Source: Lingula anatina | Lineage: Eukaryota > Brachiopoda > Lingulata > Lingulida > Lingulidae | Reading direction: 5' to 3' | Assembly (NCBI RefSeq): GCF_001039355.2 | Contig: NW_019775540.1 | Span: 49,264-113,263 of the forward strand | DNA: 64,000 nt | In this document: positions 44,929 to 64,000 of the stretch, in pieces | Layout of the letters: each line of letters begins with the position of its first letter | Numbering within the stretch: position 1 is the first letter of the stretch | Made by a program: the position numbers and the translations under genes | The notes under the pieces: generated by a model | Seen by the model: only the letters and a program-made list of their open reading frames with translations | What the model was told of the DNA's origin: nothing | Database searches by the model: none

Positions 44929-47900
44929 TCAAAGACCAGCGGCTTTGGCTTCTGCTTGTCTAAAAAAAAAAAAAAAACAAAACCAAAATCAGTAAAAAAA
45001 AAAATTATGATTTCCTGAATATTTAAAGTATCACACTTTTAAAGGCACATATTGACAATAGACTGCATTTTTAACATGGACATTTTTCCAAATGGTCAAA
45101 CACTCATCTTTGAGTTAGAATACATTTAAAATATAACTGTAATACAGGTACTCCATTCAACAACATTTCTAATTCATTTCATAATTGTTTTAAGCCAAAT
45201 GGCTACTATAAACACTATATATATATATGGACACTGGACAATAATATAGTAGTAACAATAATATCACTTTTAATTATGAAATATATATATATATACATTC
45301 TTGTCTTTCTTTCTGACAACACTTACTTTCGAGACTGCAAAAGTGCACGGACCTCATCTCTGTGCATATTTATTAAATCAATGTCTCTGAAGTTAATAAG
45401 GCCATACAAGGTGCTAGAACAGAAAAAGACATAAACGTTACATTTTCTATAGCTATCTTGATGGTTTAGATCCAAACCGCAATATTATAATTATACTAAG
45501 GTAAAAGAAACTTGGAAGCTTTACTAGAAGGATAAATTATTAATAAAATGATGTACAATTCAAGCTATCATGGCTGACATCTTACCCCAACACCGCCCCT
45601 TGTACAGCCCCGTACGCCATGGCAACAGGGCCTTTGTAGAACATAGCCAGTCCGCCTGTCATACCTTAAAGATAAGTCTTAAAGTAGTTTTCACTTATAT
45701 TCAAGCTTTCATCTAAGAAAGATGAAATCTTGGTAGAATCTACAATTACTTGGTCTTCTCAAAGGGGAAAACTGTGAATTTTACAGACACTGTATTTATT
45801 AAGTCACAAATTCTTAAAATTGGAACATTCCTATGGAGTGGTAGCAACAAAAAATTTAAAAGGAGGCTATCTAATAGTTCTATTTTATACAGTAAAAACA
45901 CAGTTAATGCTACATATATATTTTTAATAACTCCAACATTATGTACCATCTGAAAGATTGATAATTTGTCCCAACTGAAAAGATCAAATCAATAACATAC
46001 ATCCAAGAGGATCAATTTCTCTTCATTACTTAATATTTAAAATTGAGACAGGTCATCAGTTTAAAAGTTTTCAGCTTACTGGCCATTTGGACCATCAGTT
46101 TCCTAAAACCTGCTGGTTCAAATCGGGGTTCACTGGAGATTTCCATACTGCATTATTAAAATCGGCTCTATTACATTAAGTCACCTATGACATTTAAGTA
46201 TATTGTAGCAGGTATAGACTACTGTATATATCACATTATACAGCTTAATGGTGTCGACAATGATACCTGTGGCCCCATTCAGAATAGGGGACTATCTAGT
46301 CCGAGGGTCAAATATGGCGCCCCACTGGTACTACAAAGCTTGCCGTCTAATCTGCTAATAGACACTGAATAGATATCACGTGGGGAAGTATTCAAGTGGG
46401 TCGGCCATATTTGACCTTTGGACTAGTTAGTCCCCTATTCTGAATGGAGCCTATGAAGGTACAAGCATGCCTTTGTAATGCATTGGTGTAATGCACATGC
46501 ATGAATGTATGACTGTACGTATTTGGGTATATATTCGTATGTGTGCATGCATGCATTTGGTGTATAGTATTTATCTCAACATCTGCAGTGTGTGAATATG
46601 TGTGCAAGCATGCACTGTTACGTGTGATGGAAAATTTGTCTTCAGCAATAACCCACCTGCACTTAAAGTATAATGGTAAAACCTACATGAGTTAAAGTAA
46701 ATATTGATGCTTTGCGACAGGAACCTGAAAGAAAATTTTTTTCAATCTCAGTATCATTATTTTCTGACTCTGTAGTCTCCGTAGCATGACTTCATTTAAA
46801 ACACAGAGCTACACACATAAATGCCACTAGTATGCAGACTGAACTAGTTTGGTTGGTCCACTTCTTACTAAGTGCAATCAGTGGAATCAGCTAAGTTGTC
46901 TGACATGCCTCCTTGAGCAGCTTGTGGATAATTAAGCCAAGGGCATGCAAAAGTTAATTACCCCTAGCTTGAGGAGGCGTTCCATTCAGTTTAGCCGATT
47001 GCACTTAGCCAGAGCCCCTATTGGGAGATGGACTGACCCAACTGGTACAATGTGTCTGTCTGAATGCTACCTGAAATAGCTTAATTTTGTATTGATAAAA
47101 AATTATAAAATTAAATATCTGAGATAAAAAGGAGTCAAAGTTTGCATATTTAGTTCAGGATGATGTGATTATAAAGACCCCATCCTGTCCCCACTTAAGG
47201 CATTCTTAAGTCAGACACTGCATACTTCAATCTATTAGTTTCAATATACACCGACTTACTCGAAGCAAAGTATGAAAAGAAAAAACTTAAACCCCGTCTT
47301 GGTTCCTCCAACTAATGAGTGAACACGAATGCTCTCAGCTAATGCTGTCTGGAAATAAGAAAATAGAATTTTGAAATAAAATCCTTGCGAGGTAACACCT
47401 GACATGCAAAAGAAAAGAGTCTCTCACATTGGTGTCTAATATTGTGAGAAATGTAGATGCCTGAGATTTAAGGTCTTGCAGACATGTTCATGAATGTTTC
47501 TGGAAAGTAGTGGTAGGCATCACTGGTATAGATCATGAAAGGCAAGTGACATTTTCTAAGAACTTTAAATCTGGAGGCTTGGACTTACGCAAGTATATGC
47601 ATGAAAATAGGTGGTTGAGCAGTTCTCTAGTGTAGCTATATAAAAGAGTGCTACTCAGCAATAGTCATTGTCAAAGACATAATTGGCCCCCTGAAGCTGT
47701 AACAGTCATATAGGTAATGGGCCTTTCTATACACTGTGCACTATTGTGACATCTCACTAGCTCCTACTGATTACAAAGCTATCATGGCCCAGAAACCTAC
47801 CAAGGCTGATGACAGGACCATGTCCAGGTTTCTCACAAGCAACAATACAAAGAGCAAAACACAAACAATAACTTCAGCACCTAAAAGACCTCATTCGGAG

Positions 47901-50900
47901 GTGGCAAACTCCAGTGCAGAAGAATTACAAATGCTCATGCATGAGCTGTCTGAAATAAAAAATGAGATTAAAGAAACTATTAGAAAAGAGGATTTGGAAA
48001 TTACAGTAACAAGGGTGGTTGAAAGACTTCTTAATAACATGGTATCAGAAATGGATGCAAAATTTATGCAGAAATTCGACTGTCTAAAAATGGAATCTGA
48101 GACCCGTGCTGCAAAACTGCAAGATCAGGTGGATAGTCTTCAGATGGAAAATGAGCAGTTGAAAGAAGTCATGAGAAAGAAAGACCAAGAAATGAAAAAA
48201 ATGAATGAACTGCTAAAACAAAATGATTACTACAGTAAAGAAACCATGCGCTCTTGCAATCATAATGAACAGTACTCAAGGAAAACTAATATAAGGGCCT
48301 TGAACATAATAGAAAAAAAGGAGGAAAACCTGAGAGAAATCTTTATTGATATGCTGCAAAAAGAAGCCAAACTGAATATTGAGCCTACTGATATCCAGGC
48401 AATACATCGCATACCCGGTAAACAAGGATCCCCAAGACCAGTGATCATAAAACTTAGAAACACAGATATCAAGAGAACAATCATGCGGAAAAAGAGAGAA
48501 CTGAAATCTGGTGCACGTCTGTATGATGACATAACATTAAAAAACTTAACTCTCTTGAACAAACTAAAACAACATGAGCACGTTGAAAGTGCATGGTTCT
48601 TTAACTGCAATGTATACTGCCAGTTAAAAAATGGAAACAGAATAAAGGTAGACATATGTGATAATTTGGAGGAGAAACTGAAACAAAAGAAAAGGTCCAA
48701 TTAGGAGAAAAAATGACTAATGTTTTGTTTTCTAACATGTAAAGCCTAGAGTGCCTAGATATAATGCAATGTAATTGCTTGGTTATCTTTATCACTTTAT
48801 GTTTATAAACTTTCTTCTTCCATATTTTCTAGGTACACATGTAGATCCCAATTGTTACTACTTCTCATGCTTTACGATTAATAGAGAAATAATCATAAGG
48901 TTCTTCTTATCTTCCAATAAACCTTGTTTTTGGGAAGGAGAATAACCCACATAATGCTTTCACTGGTATGTACAGAATATCCTTTACATAGACCAATAAA
49001 GATAAGGTGAGTGCTGATCCCTAACATTCAAATATTAATGTTGTAAAAATATTTTTTGAATTGGTGCTCATCCATAACATTATGCAAAATATTATCAATG
49101 TTACAATTTGATATTCTGTGGGATCATTAGGTACCTCAATTTTCAGAACATGCTGCAAGTACTGATACTCGAAATGTGTGGGATGATTGTATTTATGTTA
49201 TCTTACTTTGTTTTTTGTTTTACGAACAAAATTTTTGTCTATGTGAGTGTGTGTCATGTGTATGAATGTGTGATGTATGCAAACCTCATAGGTGAGAGCA
49301 TCCTGATCAAGCAATGTTTAGGGTCAAATGACATGTGGGTTAATGTATGTATGGGGTTGTATGTTTGTGAAGTGATGCATAATTGGAGCACTACACCAGA
49401 TATGAATGAATATATTATCATGATATCTGCATGTATAACTGTGATGTGGACTTGCTTACTCTACAAAATATTTTACACCGATATAATGAGCCATATATTC
49501 CATAGATATACACAATCTATGGATGTCATCTGCGTACTGGATTACTTGAAAGTATTATAATTCACAAAATTGTTATTTAATCTATGAGTTTGCATATCGT
49601 TAGTTTGAATTGTAGGGGTCTTGGAGGTACTCAAAAGAGAAGAGACGTCCTGAACTATTTGAAACAACAGAAATACTCAATATATTGTATCCAAGATACC
49701 CACTTTACAGATAGGGACAAATCAAAAGTACATTCCTTGTGGGGATATAAAACCCTTCTGAGCCCTGGCAAATCAAATTCAAGAGGTACGGCAATCCTTT
49801 TCAACAATAACTTTGAATTTAAAATAATGAGAACGTTGTTCGGAAAAGATGGAAATTATTTGATTATCGAANAGCGAAAAAAAAAAAAAAAAAACGGCCC
49901 TGCACCCCCACCCCTCCACCTCCCCACCCCCAAACCTAGTATATTTGATCGCAGACAACAATCAGCGGTCATCTATGTCGCAGCGCACGACGGAGAGAGA
50001 CCGTAATACACAGTTCGGCTGCCGTGGCGAAGGCAACCTGTGCGCCGCAAATACCCATCTGCGGTCGTAGTGGCCTCCCCGCACGGAGGAGAGGCCGTAG
50101 TGCCGAGGCCGGCTTCTGCAGGGAAGGCTACGTATGGGTCGGAGACACCGACCCGCGAACGGCGAGATGAGGACGCATTCACGGATAAAGCTCCGCCCGA
50201 CTTTAACGGTAAAGGCAACGAACCTGGTCGCGGAAGACACTTATCGCAGATGAAGGCTACCTGCATGTGCGCCATAGACACTGATCGGCTGTCGTCTCAG
50301 TTTCAGTGCACGGAAAGGAGCAACGGTAACACTAAGCTTCCATAATAAAGGTTATCGAGCCGTGGCAGACGCTAATCGTCGGCCGTCTTTCCCTCCATCC
50401 ACTCCCGTTCTGAGCGCTAGGATCGTTTTTGAAAAACGACACGAGTTTCTGGCTGCCAGAATCGCTTTTGAAAAACGACACTACTGATAACAATGCTGTT
50501 TTGCGGCCCTAGACAACAGTACCGCTCTATCTATGGGCCATACACAGTGATCGGGTGAAAATACGTGTATACCTTTGGTCGCAATTACGGACACTCAAAC
50601 AATCATACATTATGGTAACTCTAAATAGATCGTCGGGAGAAGATAACAGAAGGCCTAGCGACGAACAGACAACTTCCGGTCAAAATTGACAGAATTCCAT
50701 GAAATTCGAACTTTCGGAAGTTCTGAGCACCTCCATTTCATGAATTTCGGCCAGAACGATCTTTTCCCAAATTTAATTATTTTCTACTGTTCGAAATTCA
50801 TGGCACATTACCGTATATCTTGATAAAATGGACTTCACTATCATTGATTACCTTGGTCAATCCTATATCAATTAGCTCTTATCCCATTCAATATTTGTAC

Positions 50901-51798
50901 TTACCTGTGCAGCAAAATTACTTTGGAATTTATATGTCTGGTGCTTTTTAATAAATTTTTCCGCTGCCTCTTTGCTGCTTTTAGTTGCACCAACTACTAA
51001 TCCAAAAATAAAAGCGACCAATGCATTTTTTGCCAGATGCATTGTCATGGGATTGTCCTCGCTTATGACTTCCCTATAAAGCAAGACAATTTTATTTCCT
51101 TTATATTGTTTAATACATTGCATCAATTTTCTTTTGATAAACTGACTTACATGCAACATATCAATCTTTATGATTTCAATATATTATATTTTGCTTTATA
51201 TTATTAATAGCACCAGGTGATACCAAGTTGACCCTCAAGTACAAGCATACATGTACTTTCTGTTTCAATATACTTACTTTTCAGTATAGTAAAATTTAAC
51301 TCTGTCCCACCCAGTTTCCTGTGCCATATATGCATCAACATCTTCTTCACGCACTGCATACTTGCTATCAGGCTTGGTTTCTGTAGCAACATCCTGACTG
51401 ACAACACCAGATGAGGTAGCCTTGGAAACAGTCTCTGTGGAGTTCACTGCTGAGGTACTGGTATTTGTTTCAGTCGTTTTAACATCATTTTTACCTTGGG
51501 CATATGCAACAGGAAAAAAGTTCAAATTTCTTGCAACATGTTGGAATCTTATTTTCTTGAATAACTGTGCTGGATTCCATCTGATGTATTCACTTGTGCC
51601 ATTTATCAGGTTAACTGGAGTTCTATTAAAATGTCCCATGCAGTTTTTGTATGTATGAAACATGTTCTGGAACTTTGCATACGAATATACTTGTACATGT
51701 TTTCTCAAGTGTAGTTTGATATCCAAATCCATCCTATAATATTTATTTCTGTCTGGAAGTTGAAATGCAGTGGATGTTTTCCCTTCAGGACAAGGCAT
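44929..51798 (-). CDS. TIMMDC1: TIMMDC1-like complex I assembly factor (Tim17-related), complete
   Basis: Exons: 51278-51798, 50905-51073, 47260-47348, 46080-46147, 45586-45664, 45327-45413, 44929-44959; 1044 nt, 347 aa. If the last donor is skipped, TAA at 45323-45325 ends the protein at 338 aa. A Ser/Thr/Glu-rich N-terminal part leads into ETGWDRVKFYYTEK, aligning with ESGWDRLRELF of human TIMMDC1. Then come hydrophobic segments NALVAFIFGLVVGATK, a Gly-rich FKFFLFILCF region, MTGGLAMFYKGPVAMAYGAVQGAVLGTLYGLINF (Tim17-like Gly helices) and a charged basic tail. The human protein sits in the inner mitochondrial membrane and helps build the membrane arm of NADH dehydrogenase. Similarity is moderate outside these blocks. 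Intron 2 contains a LINE in the opposite orientation. The gene is divergent from RBM5/10. Confidence 0.85.
46271..46451. mobile_element. 181-bp foldback MITE with ~56-bp inverted repeats
   Basis: Left arm 46271-46326 and right arm about 46395-46451 are inverted copies with several mismatches; both contain CATTCAGAATAGGGGACTA and GGTCAAATATGGC. No clear target duplication was seen. It lies in an intron of the TIMMDC1-like gene. Confidence 0.8.
46845..47050. mobile_element. Second foldback-like element, imperfect arms
   Basis: Arms share CTAAGTGCAATC...CAG and GCCTCCT-(T/C)-(G/A)AG in inverted orientation, around a ~60-bp centre. Ends and target duplication are unclear. Confidence 0.55.
47736..48704 (+). 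CDS. LINE ORF1 protein (coiled coil + RRM-like)
   Basis: 322 codons, open throughout; an internal start at 47784 (MAQKPTKADDRTMSRFL) may be the true one. An N-terminal basic region is followed by a long coiled coil (about residues 65-175, heptads rich in Leu/Met/Lys/Glu) and an L1-ORF1p-type RNA-binding part (YSRKTNIRALNI, AIHRIPGKQGSPRPVIIKL) and a C-terminal domain with GARLYDDITLKN. This arrangement is typical of L1/Tx1-clade ORF1 proteins that bind element RNA as trimers. The intact frame suggests recent insertion. Confidence 0.85.
   Translation: MHYCDISLAPTDYKAIMAQKPTKADDRTMSRFLTSNNTKSKTQTITSAPKRPHSEVANSSAEELQMLMHELSEIKNEIKETIRKEDLEITVTRVVERLLNNMVSEMDAKFMQKFDCLKMESETRAAKLQDQVDSLQMENEQLKEVMRKKDQEMKKMNELLKQNDYYSKETMRSCNHNEQYSRKTNIRALNIIEKKEENLREIFIDMLQKEAKLNIEPTDIQAIHRIPGKQGSPRPVIIKLRNTDIKRTIMRKKRELKSGARLYDDITLKNLTLLNKLKQHEHVESAWFFNCNVYCQLKNGNRIKVDICDNLEEKLKQKKRSN
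49108..49560 (+). other. Hydrophobic 150-codon ORF between LINE ORF1 and ORF2
   Basis: Open frame ending 23 nt before the ORF2 start. It is rich in Met, Val, Ile, Tyr and Cys with several possible membrane segments. No family is recognised. It could be a chance frame in a T/G-rich linker or an extra element-encoded ORF. Confidence 0.35.
49584..49871 (+). pseudogene. LINE ORF2, N-terminal endonuclease fragment
   Basis: Starts MSLHIVSLNCRGLGGTQKRR, with the Asn of the APE-type endonuclease first motif, and YSIYCIQDTHF, where family members have Glu-Thr or Asp-Thr-His in the catalytic second motif. The frame ends at the ambiguous base 49872; the rest of the endonuclease and the reverse transcriptase are absent. 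Confidence 0.8.
49896..50560. repeat. GC-rich insert with degenerate internal repeats
   Basis: Base composition changes sharply from A/T-rich to G/C- and CpG-rich directly after the truncated LINE, and back again by about 50560. Internal motifs such as GATCGGCTGTCGTC, ATCAGCGGTCATC, ATCTGCGGTCGTAG and ATCGTCGGCCGTC recur, three of them about 48 bp apart near 49951-50070. A clear tandem pair (ATCG then TTTTTGAAAAACGACAC / CTTTTGAAAAACGACAC) lies at 50422-50484. Overlapping ORFs on both strands look like repeat artefacts. Confidence 0.55.
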
Positions 51799-53231
51799 TG
51801 TCTCTCCAAATGGTTATATCTTTAAGTTCAAAGAAAATCAAAATAATAAAACATATACTAGTATTACAATTTAGTCTAACAGGAATCATATATTTCATTA
51901 CATTTTCTCACAATATAATATAATATAATATAATACAATACAATACAATACAATACAATACAATACAATACAATACAATACAATATATATTGTGAGAAAA
52001 TTAATTTAATGAAATAAAGGTTCCCTGCTGGACTATAATATAATATAATATAATATAATATAATATAATATAATATAATATAATATAATATAATCCATGC
52101 ATTAGCATTCGAATTTCCTATTGACGATTTTGATATCTGTGCTGTGCTAACGCATGAAAGCAAAGCCAAAGGCTTCAAAATTAAAAGTGTCAATTTAAAT
52201 NAGAACATCGAGAATTGGTAAGTTATAGTGTGGTTTTCGCCTAGCAACTTCTGGTTTTCGCGGTTTTCGCGGTTTTCGTATTTTCGTAGGACCGATTTAA
52301 ATACCAGTTTCTGAACCATCAGCGGTGCAGGAGCTCTAAAATGTTTATCTTAACTCTCACGGTACTTTGTATGATAATGTATTTGTTTACCCTATCAAAA
52401 CGACAGCTAGAATAGGACGTTTTCCAAATAATCACATAATCAGAAAATTATTCTTTTTTCCCTACGTGCAGATTACAAAATTCCACACTTCTTACTCTCA
52501 CCTACTGGCTTCTGAATGGAGATTGGAAAGGACATTCGGCTCGCAAATTGACTTGTTCTCTGTCTAATATTAGAAAAGCTAAAAGGAAAAATACATGAAT
52601 AGATGTTAGGAGAAATCAACTGTATATTTCATATGCATTATGCTGTTGTATACATCTTCACATATGTTTTTATTGTTCTTACATAACTTATTTCAGTAAC
52701 ATATCTTGATTAAGAATTAATTTTGTAGGGGCGAGTGCTGGGAACTAATCGGAGAAACAGAGAATTGTGGGTATTTTGTGGTCATCGCCATCTTGGCGTC
52801 GCAAGGTAAAATTTGTTCCCTCGTAATTTCTTCTCAATAATCTTAAATGTGGACTTTCATTTTTCGTGATCATATGTTTCTGTAAAATGTGAAGTCAAAG
52901 ATATTAATTGACTGAATTTCTGCGAGAATACGTTCATGTTTTATTGAGTATTTTGTCGTATTGAAATGAGTGCATTGTCGATTTAGTTGCAAATGTCTGT
53001 TCGCTTTGTCTCTTTAAAATATTACAATGCTTTCAACACAGAGTGGCTTAGGCTCTACATACTAAGTTTTCACTTCTTATCGTGATTTGAGATTGGGAAT
53101 TTAATTTAATGAGAAGTAAGCTCTAGTTTTGAGACATGATGCAAAACACGAGGCATTTTATTAAATATCTTTGTAATTTTTTTCATTCGGTATTTAAAAA
53201 TAATTATCATTTCTTTCTGCAGATAACAAAG
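51799..53231. promoter_or_regulatory. Divergent upstream region of TIMMDC1-like and RBM5/10, with RBM5/10 non-coding first exon
   Basis: The two genes are head-to-head. A probable 5' UTR exon of RBM5/10 ends at 52805 (GTCGCAAG|GTAAAA) and joins the acceptor at 53222, ten bases before the start codon. GCCATCTTGG at 52787-52796 matches the YY1 site commonly found just downstream of start sites of housekeeping genes; TSS therefore probably lies near 52730-52780. Repeats occupy 51.9-52.1 kb. A single ambiguous base is at 52201. Confidence 0.6.
51905..52100. repeat. (TAATA)n/(CAATA)n pentanucleotide microsatellites with an inverted flank
   Basis: Two pentanucleotide tracts (about 51913-51985 and 52035-52094). 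The first is bracketed by inverted copies of ATTTTCTCACAATAT (about 51902-51916 and 51987-52001). Intergenic, between the TIMMDC1-like and RBM5/10 starts. Confidence 0.85.
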
Positions 53232-63646
<10,415 letters not shown>

Positions 63647-63682
63647 GTGAGGACACCTTTACCATATATATATATATCTTTT

Positions 63683-64000
63683 TATGTACAGACACAGATG
63701 TGTCTGTACATATAGCCATCATCTGCGTCTGTCGTCGCCGTCGCCGTCGTCGCCGTGCACTTTTACCGATAACACGATAAGTGGAAAACTGTTTTTATGT
63801 ACAGACACAGATGTGTCTGTACATATTGCCATCACCTGCGTCTGTCGTCGCCGATGGCGATGCCGATGGCGATGCCGATGGCAATGCCGGCGCCGTGCAC
63901 TTTCCTTGTAAACACGATAAGTGGAGGGCAGTTTTACTTTTTGGCTTTATATTTACAGAGCTGATGAATATTCATAAAACGCAGGTCAAGTTCGAAAATC
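63683..64000. mobile_element. Pearl/Helentron-like element, inverted copy with doubled end, runs off window
   Basis: In the intron after the G-patch exon of RBM5/10. The 30-nt palindrome of the element at 30665-31381 appears twice (63683-63712 and 63796-63825), each followed by a GC-rich CGTCGCCGTCGCC or GATGCCGATGGCGATGCC tract and ACACGATAAGTGG. The body (GAATATTCATAAAACGCAGG...) then continues past base 64000. Orientation is opposite to the DDX20-intron copy. Confidence 0.8.

Larger units (their letters stand above)
47640..49871 (+). mobile_element. Tx1/L1-like LINE, 3'-truncated
   Basis: Inserted in antisense orientation in intron 2 of the TIMMDC1-like gene. It keeps ORF1, a middle region and the first ~95 codons of ORF2 (endonuclease start), then stops at an ambiguous base (49872) followed by a poly-A run. 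Most LINE copies lose the 5' end instead, so the break is probably a collapse in assembly or a later deletion. The left boundary is approximate. Confidence 0.8.

Noticed and set aside
46095-46125. GGTTCAAATC, resembling a tRNA T-loop
   Set aside because: No cloverleaf partner sequence around it; it lies in exon 4 of the TIMMDC1-like gene.
48260-48700. 146-codon minus-strand ORF
   Set aside because: Antisense shadow of LINE ORF1.
49962-50345. Overlapping ORFs on both strands (about 90-100 codons)
   Set aside because: GC-rich degenerate repeat gives open frames in several phases; no domain and no splice context.
51875-52319. 147-codon minus-strand ORF with YYIILYY repeats
   Set aside because: Translation of a pentanucleotide microsatellite.

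Overview
This is an A/T-rich animal (metazoan) genomic window: genes carry many short exons with canonical GT-AG introns, and intronic and intergenic DNA is full of small DNA transposons, satellites and microsatellites. F-type-lectin/EGF/FN3 receptor exons plus ~160-bp tandem-repeat elements ending in a hairpin suggest a lophotrochozoan, most likely a mollusc. That placement is inference. Exon borders below were placed by hand from splice sites, and reading phase agrees across the junctions of every multi-exon gene.

Layout: (1) 1-5.6 kb, minus strand: middle part of a secreted or receptor-like protein (Cys-rich/EGF, two F-type lectin domains, two EGF-like, FN3), open at both ends. (2) 5.6-12.8 kb: no convincing gene. 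It holds a large inverted satellite/foldback structure, a CAGG...CCTG foldback element with an assembly gap, a ~30-bp minisatellite and a decayed Tc1 transposase. (3) 12.8-26.8 kb, plus strand: tandem pair of SLC16-type (monocarboxylate transporter) genes. The downstream copy is complete (463 aa); the upstream copy lacks its first coding exon. An 8-kb repeat-rich spacer separates them. (4) 27.6-35.8 kb, minus: complete DDX20/Gemin3 DEAD-box helicase. (5) 36.1-43.1 kb, plus: complete twinfilin, head-to-head with DDX20 across 300 bp and containing an AT-AC U12-type intron. (6) 44.9-51.8 kb, minus: complete TIMMDC1-like complex I assembly factor whose intron 2 contains a Tx1/L1-like LINE and a GC-rich insert. 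(7) 52.7-63.65 kb, plus: RBM5/RBM10 splicing factor, complete except for its last coding exon(s).

Functionally this is a housekeeping neighbourhood: snRNP assembly (DDX20), alternative splicing (RBM5/10), actin dynamics (twinfilin) and mitochondrial complex I assembly (TIMMDC1). Alongside it are lineage-expanded membrane genes (SLC16 pair, lectin receptor). No prokaryotic features, CRISPR arrays or RNA genes were recognised. The best leads are the minor-spliceosome intron in twinfilin, the SLC16 pair with patchwork identity, the 6.4-9.7 kb foldback, and repeat families recurring in different genes.
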